Positions 58,635 through 64,000 of a stretch of 64,000 bases of DNA are shown here, piece after piece. Both the position numbers and the translations under genes were made by a program. The notes beneath the pieces are model-generated. The model was given only the letters and a program-made list of their open reading frames with translations, did no database searches and was not told the origin of the DNA. The stretch's first letter is position 1. Every line of letters begins with the position of its first letter. The stretch is from Sphingobacterium siyangense (GTDB lineage: Bacteria; Bacteroidota; Bacteroidia; Sphingobacteriales; Sphingobacteriaceae): contig NZ_VLKR01000018.1 of the NCBI RefSeq assembly GCF_007830445.1, positions 1 to 64,000 of the forward strand. Direction: 5' to 3'.

Positions 58635-61151
58635 TTACCTCTTCTCAAATTTATACGCTAAAGTTGCCATAAAACTACGCGGTGGAATCGGATTCACACT
58701 ATAGTTTTCATGGATATAATAGTTAAACGCGTTGGTGATATTGGATAATTTACCCAAAATACTCCAGTTTTTATAAGCATAACCAGCGGAGAAATCTATG
58801 GTTGTAAATGGACTAACGGAGATCAGACGATTAAGACCATCGCGTACGTTGATCTTTGTATTATTCCAACCTGCATTACGTCTACCTGTATAAAATGCGG
58901 AAAAACCTAACTTCAGCCCCTTAACAGCCCCGTTTTGAATGGTATAAAACACGGTTCCATTAGCCGTATGTGCTGTAGTTCCTACCAAACGTACATTTTC
59001 TTCGTTTCCAGAGATTTCAGTCACTTTCTCCTTACCATCAACGATGGTTGTATAACTTGAAATTGGATTGGTTTCGGTATAACGCATATAATTATAGGAA
59101 TAACCGGCGATAACATTCAATCCTGGAAGTAAAGTTCCGGTAACATCAACTTCCAATCCGCTTGAAGCCGTCTTTCCAGAAAATTCTTTCATATTTGCAT
59201 CGCTATTGCTTGTTCCACCCGGGAGTACCAATAATTGTTGGGCAAAGCGATTGTTATTAATTCTATACCAGGCAACATTTGCGGATAACCTACCATTGAA
59301 AAAGTCATTTTTCACACCTGCTTCGTACTGATCGATGATGGAGGGAGCCAAGGGTTGATAATTTACATCGTATCCCGAATTCGATGTAAAGTTATTTGCA
59401 TAAGTAACATAGACACTTGATGAGCGGATCGGCTGATAGATCAATCCAAATTTAGGTGACCATGCTTTGTCCACTTTTGCGCCGATCGGATTTTTCTGAC
59501 CATCTAGATTAATAATCTCTTCCGATTGATTCGTCGCATAAGTATACTTTTCCGAATTCGGTGTACGCTGATACGTATAGCGAATCCCAGCCAATACTTT
59601 AAATTGTTCAGTAACTTCTATTAAGTCCTGAAAAAAAGCACCATAACGGAAGATATCCGTTGTTGTTTTGGTCAATAAATCCGCTTGTGGCATATCTGTT
59701 CGAAGTCCATTTCCCGAAACCAAATGCTGCGCAGTTTGTGAGGGATTAAAGACATAAATAGAATCGTATACACCGCCCACATTTTTAGATGCATCAATTT
59801 TATAGGCATACGCATTTGAATGCGATTGATCGGCATCTGCTCCCACCAGGATCTTATGCTTGATGGATCCTGTTTTTACAGTTCCCGTTAGATTCAATTG
59901 CTGGTTGGCCGTAAACTCATTTGATTTGGATCGGGTTAAACTCCGCGGAGCAATTCCATTTTTATTCGCTTGAATCCGATCTGATCCATAATAATCACGA
60001 TCGTACGTTTGGTAACTTGCTATTGCGTTTAAATTCCATGAATCATTAAACTTATGGTTCAAATTGATCTGGCCGTTTGAGGTATTTGTTCTGTTGAAAG
60101 CAAAAGGCACATTCATAAAAGTGTTTCTGCCAACTTCATTGTTCAACTTTCCATCCACGGTCCCCATTCCAAAGTCTGGAGTAAAATCACTTTTTAAGTA
60201 ATCGAATGTAAAGTTGAGATCAGTTTTATCAGATATTTTATATAAAACAGAAGGATTTACATAAGTACGTTTTGATGTGACTTGATCCCTAAAGCTACCC
60301 GCTTTTTCATAAGTTCCGATAACGCGGAATGCAACCTTATTGGAAATTGGACCATACACATCCACTGTTGGTTTATAGAAGTCATAACTTCCTACGCGCA
60401 TTGAAGCCTCGCCTCCATAATAAAATTTAGGCTTTTTCGTAACCAGATTTACAACGGCCCCACCAGATACACCGCCATATAACAAAGCAGAACTTCCTTT
60501 TAAAATCTCTACAGATTCCAAGGTGCTCGCCTCAATCGAACCTCCATTGTTGGTTCGCGCACCATTTTTAAATATATTATTCCCGCCTAAGCTATAGCCC
60601 CTTGCGTAAAAATTTTCGTTGACCCCACCGCGATTCGCTCCCATAGCGACACCGTTTGCATTTTTTAGCGCATCACTCAGGCGATTAACCTGTTGATCTG
60701 CAATAACCTGTTCGTTTATAATTTGTACACTCTGCGGCAAATCCCGATCAATAATACCTGCTTTACCGACATTAACTGTTTTACTGTTATGCGAGTTGTA
60801 GCCCACCACTTCCACTTGTTCCAATTGAGATTCAGAAATATTCAAAGAAACATTAATGGCTGTCGCCTTTCCATTTTTAACCTCGATGGTACGCTCCTCA
60901 GCTCCATTTCCGATACTTTTAATCCGAATAGTATAGGTTCCATCTGGAAGATTAGAAAAATGGAAGCTTCCATCACCGGAAGTCGAAGTAGACCTACCTA
61001 AAGAAACTATGGTTACTGTTGCCGATTCAATTGGTGCACCATCTTTGGTTTTAACACGGCCATGTATCCCCTTACTTTGCGCCGATGCATCCAAATGAAT
61101 TGCTCCTACCAATCCCAGACTTAAAACAAGTCCCAGAAAAGTTCTTTTCAT
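58635..61151 (-). CDS. TonB-dependent siderophore-type receptor
   Basis: An 838-residue outer-membrane receptor. Signal peptide (about 1-26, ending DASAQ), an N-terminal carboxypeptidase-regulatory-like Ig repeat (GIHGRVKTKDGAPIESATV, about 30-105), then the plug with IIDRDLPQSVQIINEQVI, RGYSLGGNNIFKNGARTN and VEILKGSSALLYGGVSGG. The barrel ends in KFEKR. The RGYSLGG and SALLYGG forms are typical of ferric-siderophore receptors of the FpvA/FhuE type. The frame extends 14 codons upstream, but a TATGTTTG box (minus strand, 61191-61198) lies there, so the ATG at 61151 is the start. Confidence 0.92.
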   Translation of the reverse strand: MKRTFLGLVLSLGLVGAIHLDASAQSKGIHGRVKTKDGAPIESATVTIVSLGRSTSTSGDGSFHFSNLPDGTYTIRIKSIGNGAEERTIEVKNGKATAINVSLNISESQLEQVEVVGYNSHNSKTVNVGKAGIIDRDLPQSVQIINEQVIADQQVNRLSDALKNANGVAMGANRGGVNENFYARGYSLGGNNIFKNGARTNNGGSIEASTLESVEILKGSSALLYGGVSGGAVVNLVTKKPKFYYGGEASMRVGSYDFYKPTVDVYGPISNKVAFRVIGTYEKAGSFRDQVTSKRTYVNPSVLYKISDKTDLNFTFDYLKSDFTPDFGMGTVDGKLNNEVGRNTFMNVPFAFNRTNTSNGQINLNHKFNDSWNLNAIASYQTYDRDYYGSDRIQANKNGIAPRSLTRSKSNEFTANQQLNLTGTVKTGSIKHKILVGADADQSHSNAYAYKIDASKNVGGVYDSIYVFNPSQTAQHLVSGNGLRTDMPQADLLTKTTTDIFRYGAFFQDLIEVTEQFKVLAGIRYTYQRTPNSEKYTYATNQSEEIINLDGQKNPIGAKVDKAWSPKFGLIYQPIRSSSVYVTYANNFTSNSGYDVNYQPLAPSIIDQYEAGVKNDFFNGRLSANVAWYRINNNRFAQQLLVLPGGTSNSDANMKEFSGKTASSGLEVDVTGTLLPGLNVIAGYSYNYMRYTETNPISSYTTIVDGKEKVTEISGNEENVRLVGTTAHTANGTVFYTIQNGAVKGLKLGFSAFYTGRRNAGWNNTKINVRDGLNRLISVSPFTTIDFSAGYAYKNWSILGKLSNITNAFNYYIHENYSVNPIPPRSFMATLAYKFEKR

Positions 61152-61190
61152 GTTAATAAATTGTGAGTTCGTAAAAATTATTTGTCGGCG

Positions 61191-61198
61191 CAAACATA
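61191..61198 (-). promoter_or_regulatory. -7 box of the receptor gene
   Basis: TATGTTTG on the minus strand followed by C, placed about 40 bp before the receptor ATG. A matching -33 box is not clear. It rules out the longer translation start. Confidence 0.55.
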
Positions 61199-61245
61199 CG
61201 ATATTATTTTATTGTTTAGAATAGTTTTAAATAAAAATAGCTTAT

Positions 61246-61285
61246 TATAATAGATGAATGATTCAACTTCGTAGCATCTATTATA
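61246..61285. repeat. 11-bp inverted repeat between divergent genes
   Basis: TATAATAGATG (61246-61256) and CATCTATTATA (61275-61285) are perfect complements 18 nt apart. They lie between the leftward receptor and the rightward serine hydrolase. It may be an operator for a dimeric regulator or a stem-loop. Confidence 0.6.
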
Positions 61286-61374
61286 TGTTGCAAGGATTCA
61301 CTGTAACTATTTCTATTAATCGTAAGGATTTCCTTACATTTATGCCATAACTAACATCCTAACTAATCAATTCA

Positions 61375-62511
61375 ATGAGAACGCATAAGCTCCTACTCTC
61401 CGCTTTTATTTTTTTATTCTTTCCCACATTTTTGTTGGGTCAGCAAACACAGGTTGATCATGATCTCACAGCAATTATGCGTCGGTATAATGCTGTCGGG
61501 CTCAGTGTGGTCGTCGTCAAAAACAATAAAATTGAGTATCACAAAAATTATGGTTACAAAAACTTGGAAACCAAAACGGCTCTCGGAGAGAATGACCTCT
61601 TTAGAATTGCTTCTATTTCAAAGTCATTCACTGCAACATCATTAATGCAATTAATAGCAGATGGCCGATGCAAGTTAGACGACGACTTCGGAGATCTGAT
61701 CGGTTTTCCAATCAGAAACCCCAATTATCCAGGAAAAAAAATAACACTCCGGATGATCCTTTCGCATACGTCCAGCGTCAATGATAAAAACGGTTACTTC
61801 AACCTAGATGTCATCAATCCATCCAAAAACCCAAACTGGAAAGATTCATACAATCTTTATGAACCCGGCACACAATACCAATATTGTAATCTCAACTTTA
61901 ATATGGCCGGTGCCGTTCTCGAGAAACTGACCAATACACGTGTCGACAGCTACATTGTTAACCATATCCTCAAACCGCTCAACTTATATGGTGGTTACTG
62001 TATAGACTCCTTGGATCAGAAAAGATTGGTTTCGTTATACGCCTTTGATGAAAAGGGAAATCCCCATGAAGAGCCCAGTGCCTATAATCCACGTCGGGAA
62101 GAACTCAATCAATACATCCTGGGCTATAGCACTCCTGTGCTTTCTCCGACAGGTGGAATGAAAATATCTGCCTTAGATTTAGCCAGATACATGATGATGC
62201 ACATGAACTACGGCCATAGTCAGGGAAAAAACATCATCAGTAAAAAATATGCGAAGATTATGCAGACGGCTGTAAATAAAGAATCAGGCTATGGATTAGC
62301 GATTATGAACAATGCAAAAATTGTCCCCGGTGTTAACCTGACAGGACATACCGGTTCGGCATATGGGCTTTATAGTGCGCTGTTTTTCAATCCAAAGAAA
62401 AAATATGGGTTTATTGTGATAACCAATGGCTGCAATATTCCCGATAGCGATGACTTCAACCCTTTGCTTAAAGATTGTATAGGAGCCTTGTACGATGCAT
62501 ATATCAAATAG
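61375..62511 (+). CDS. Serine hydrolase of the beta-lactamase/PBP-like family
   Basis: A 378-residue secreted hydrolase. A signal peptide ends near LLGQQ (about residue 23). The catalytic pattern is Ser80-Ile-Ser-Lys83 in SISKSFTATSL, with a YxN-type motif in YQYCNLNFN and the third motif HTGSAYG near residue 325. These are class C beta-lactamase/DD-peptidase or esterase features; the substrate (cell-wall peptide, ester or other) cannot be told. It is divergent from the siderophore receptor with about 220 bp between. A TTACATTTA box about 40 bp upstream is a possible -7 element. Confidence 0.9.
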   Translation: MRTHKLLLSAFIFLFFPTFLLGQQTQVDHDLTAIMRRYNAVGLSVVVVKNNKIEYHKNYGYKNLETKTALGENDLFRIASISKSFTATSLMQLIADGRCKLDDDFGDLIGFPIRNPNYPGKKITLRMILSHTSSVNDKNGYFNLDVINPSKNPNWKDSYNLYEPGTQYQYCNLNFNMAGAVLEKLTNTRVDSYIVNHILKPLNLYGGYCIDSLDQKRLVSLYAFDEKGNPHEEPSAYNPRREELNQYILGYSTPVLSPTGGMKISALDLARYMMMHMNYGHSQGKNIISKKYAKIMQTAVNKESGYGLAIMNNAKIVPGVNLTGHTGSAYGLYSALFFNPKKKYGFIVITNGCNIPDSDDFNPLLKDCIGALYDAYIK

Positions 62512-62612
62512 GTAACAGCTTACATCAAGTAAACAAAAGCCAACCCATAAACTATAACCTTGTCGCTAAGCTTTATGGGAAAACCAGAGGCCCTCGGATC
62601 GACTGGACAATA

Positions 62613-62657
62613 AACAAAATAAAAAAGCTGCAGATTTTGCAGCTTTTTTATTTTGTT
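62613..62657. terminator. Bidirectional terminator
   Basis: AACAAAATAAAAAAGCTGCA (62613-62632) and the matching TGCAGCTTTTTTATTTTGTT form a long near-perfect stem between convergent genes. Confidence 0.9.
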
Positions 62658-62664
62658 ATTTTTA

Positions 62665-63189
62665 CTATTTCTTGTTTTCTACCCAGTTTACAATAGCCGG
62701 ATCCAGCGGATTGGTCGCTGAACGGAAACGATGTACAAGTTTACCGTTCTCATCAATCAAAAACTTTTCAAAGTTCCATTTGATTTCACCTTTAAAATCG
62801 GGGTTCTCCTGAGCGGTCAAATACTTAAACAAGGGTGATATTTGATCTCCTTTTACATCGATCTTTTCGGCCATTAGAAAATCAACACCATAATTTTGTT
62901 CACAAAACTCTTGAATCTGCGCATTTGAACCCGGTTCCTGTTGTCCAAAATTATTTGCCGGAAAGCCAATAATGATGAGCTTATCGCCAAAGGTTTTGTG
63001 CAATTCCTCCAGATCTTTGTACTGTTTTGTGAAACCGCATTTTGAGGCAGTATTCACGATCAATATTTTCTTTCCCTTGAAATCGGACATTTTCACTTCT
63101 TGCCCATCAAGTGTCGTAAACTTAAAATCATAAAAATTGGGATTGCCAAATAACATTGACATATACACCATAATAGTTGCAATAATCAT
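62665..63189 (-). CDS. Glutathione peroxidase family thiol peroxidase
   Basis: A 174-residue peroxidase of the GPx fold with a normal cysteine at the active site: NTASKCGFTKQY places Cys51 where selenoenzymes have Sec. The second signature FPANNFGQQEPG and the WNFEKFLI motif (catalytic Trp and Asn) are present. Family members without Sec usually use thioredoxin as reductant. A hydrophobic N-terminal segment (MIIATIMVYMSMLFG) suggests a membrane or export signal, unusual for this family and worth checking. It lies 11 bp after the GlcNAc-kinase-like gene, in one leftward unit. Confidence 0.92.
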   Translation of the reverse strand: MIIATIMVYMSMLFGNPNFYDFKFTTLDGQEVKMSDFKGKKILIVNTASKCGFTKQYKDLEELHKTFGDKLIIIGFPANNFGQQEPGSNAQIQEFCEQNYGVDFLMAEKIDVKGDQISPLFKYLTAQENPDFKGEIKWNFEKFLIDENGKLVHRFRSATNPLDPAIVNWVENKK

Positions 63190-63200
63190 ATCTAATTATT

Positions 63201-64000
63201 TTAAAGACTTAACAATGAATTACTCTCTCTTTCCAGTACCGCATCAAAAAGCTCGTTGATAGGAGATTTTAAAATAGTACCTACCTTTATCTGATGTGTT
63301 TCACAGACTTCCCGTAAAATTAAATCAAAACTATAAGCAATAGAACCTACAAAGTGACATGCATATTTATTATAGTCCGGATAGGTCAAAATCGAAGCTT
63401 GAACAAATTCTTCGAATCCACTCTTTACCAGATCAATAATAAAGGGATGGGTAATATTATCGGACATGAACGGCGCAAACGATGCTAAGAAAGCATTGGG
63501 ACGTTCTTTTTGATAAACATTTTTGATGACGATCTCTTTATTTATTCTGTATTTGTTCGCAAATTTTTCATTCAGATCTTTCGGCATACGGCCATATAGA
63601 AAAAGTCTAACAAGATTTTTCCCGAAATATGCCCCTGACCCCTCATCACCTAATACATAGCCATTTCCATTATGCGATGGCATCAGCTCCTCTCCGTCAA
63701 AAAAACTCAAATCAGACCCTGTCCCTAATGTCGCTACATAACCTTTTTTATTACCACAGGTCGCTAAGGCACTACCAAAAAGATCATTCTCAACAGAAAT
63801 GTAAGCATTTTCGAATAAGGGTGTCAATGCATTTGAAACCATTTCCCGACGATCAGGCGTAATGCATCCTGCACCAAAAAAATACAACTCAGTAACTTCA
63901 TCGGCGTAGGGAATAATTTCGGGTATCTCCTTAATAACACGTGTGATTTCCTTTTCATTCACAAAAAAAGGATTGAGTCCATTTGTACTGAATGAGATAG
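63201..64000 (-). CDS. N-acetylglucosamine kinase-like (BadF/BadG) protein, 5' end cut
   Basis: At least 266 codons reading leftward and still open at the right edge, so the N terminus lies outside the window. A GTG at 63962 could start it, but the upstream in-frame sequence (STNGLNPFFVNEKEI) is what a full-length GlcNAc-kinase-type protein would show, so it is not the start. ATPase motifs are visible: ELYFFGAGCITPDRR, VENDLFGSAL with the catalytic Asp, VATLGTGSDLSFFDG and VLGDEGSGAYFGKNLV. It probably phosphorylates N-acetylglucosamine or a related amino sugar recovered from the cell wall. It precedes the peroxidase gene by 11 bp. Confidence 0.85.
   Translation of the reverse strand, partial: ISFSTNGLNPFFVNEKEITRVIKEIPEIIPYADEVTELYFFGAGCITPDRREMVSNALTPLFENAYISVENDLFGSALATCGNKKGYVATLGTGSDLSFFDGEELMPSHNGNGYVLGDEGSGAYFGKNLVRLFLYGRMPKDLNEKFANKYRINKEIVIKNVYQKERPNAFLASFAPFMSDNITHPFIIDLVKSGFEEFVQASILTYPDYNKYACHFVGSIAYSFDLILREVCETHQIKVGTILKSPINELFDAVLERESNSLLSL

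Noticed and set aside
61152..61193. Upstream ATG of the siderophore receptor
   Set aside because: The segment is upstream of or overlaps the promoter -7 box, and the signal peptide only makes sense from 61151.

Overview
The window reads as chromosomal core DNA of a Bacteroidota member, most likely family Sphingobacteriaceae (Sphingobacterium or a close relative). The reasons are AT-rich DNA, Bacteroidota-type promoters (TTTG, about 19 nt, TAnnTTTG), few Shine-Dalgarno sites, a fused SecDF, DUF4290 and DUF5606 proteins, a DAHP synthase/chorismate mutase fusion, a fused alpha/beta 2-oxoacid dehydrogenase E1, and two TonB-dependent receptors. No CRISPR array, insertion sequence, prophage, tRNA or defence locus is visible. 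Genus is inferred, not proven.

Layout. 1-310: two leftward promoters and a boxA-like site, probably the leader of an rRNA operon just outside the left edge. 515-589: an 11-bp G-rich tandem repeat able to form a G-quadruplex or a hairpin. 786-4656: AraC regulator, extradiol dioxygenase, SelW-like protein and an Ada-like/AlkB alkylation-repair pair. 4778-11154: M1 peptidase, outer-membrane barrel, lipoprotein and TonB-dependent receptor. 11164-15631: SNF2 helicase and two small secreted proteins with related C-terminal modules. 15762-18865: MarR/HlyD/MFS efflux operon. 18866-22385: methyltransferase, RadC, peptidyl-prolyl isomerase, DUF5606 protein and a lipoprotein. 22514-28832: leftward murA, DUF4290 protein, UvrD/PcrA helicase and guaB. 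29057-36232: secreted protein, secDF, MarR/FNR/ferredoxin operon and ndh. 36674-42412: mreBCD-mrdA-rodA, the rod-shape cell-wall elongation operon. 42515-45340: leftward phosphorylase, YigZ, EamA transporter and secreted nuclease.

45702-51299 holds the most informative locus: a promoter, a 21-residue leader peptide with 9 Phe/Tyr codons in 11, mutually exclusive antiterminator and terminator helices, then pheA, DAHP synthase/chorismate mutase, aroA, aroC and a ROK kinase. It looks like a complete ribosome-mediated attenuator for aromatic amino-acid synthesis in a phylum that makes little use of Shine-Dalgarno sequences. 51361-64000: E1 dehydrogenase, DEAD-box helicase, an unknown protein, Nudix hydrolase, an unlisted 47-residue membrane protein with its own promoter and terminator, methyltransferase, LysR regulator, siderophore-type receptor, serine hydrolase, glutathione peroxidase and a GlcNAc-kinase-like protein cut by the right edge.

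Most of the window is housekeeping. The interesting material is in the regulatory DNA between genes and in a few small secreted or membrane proteins. All calls come from reading the sequence; no database search was run.
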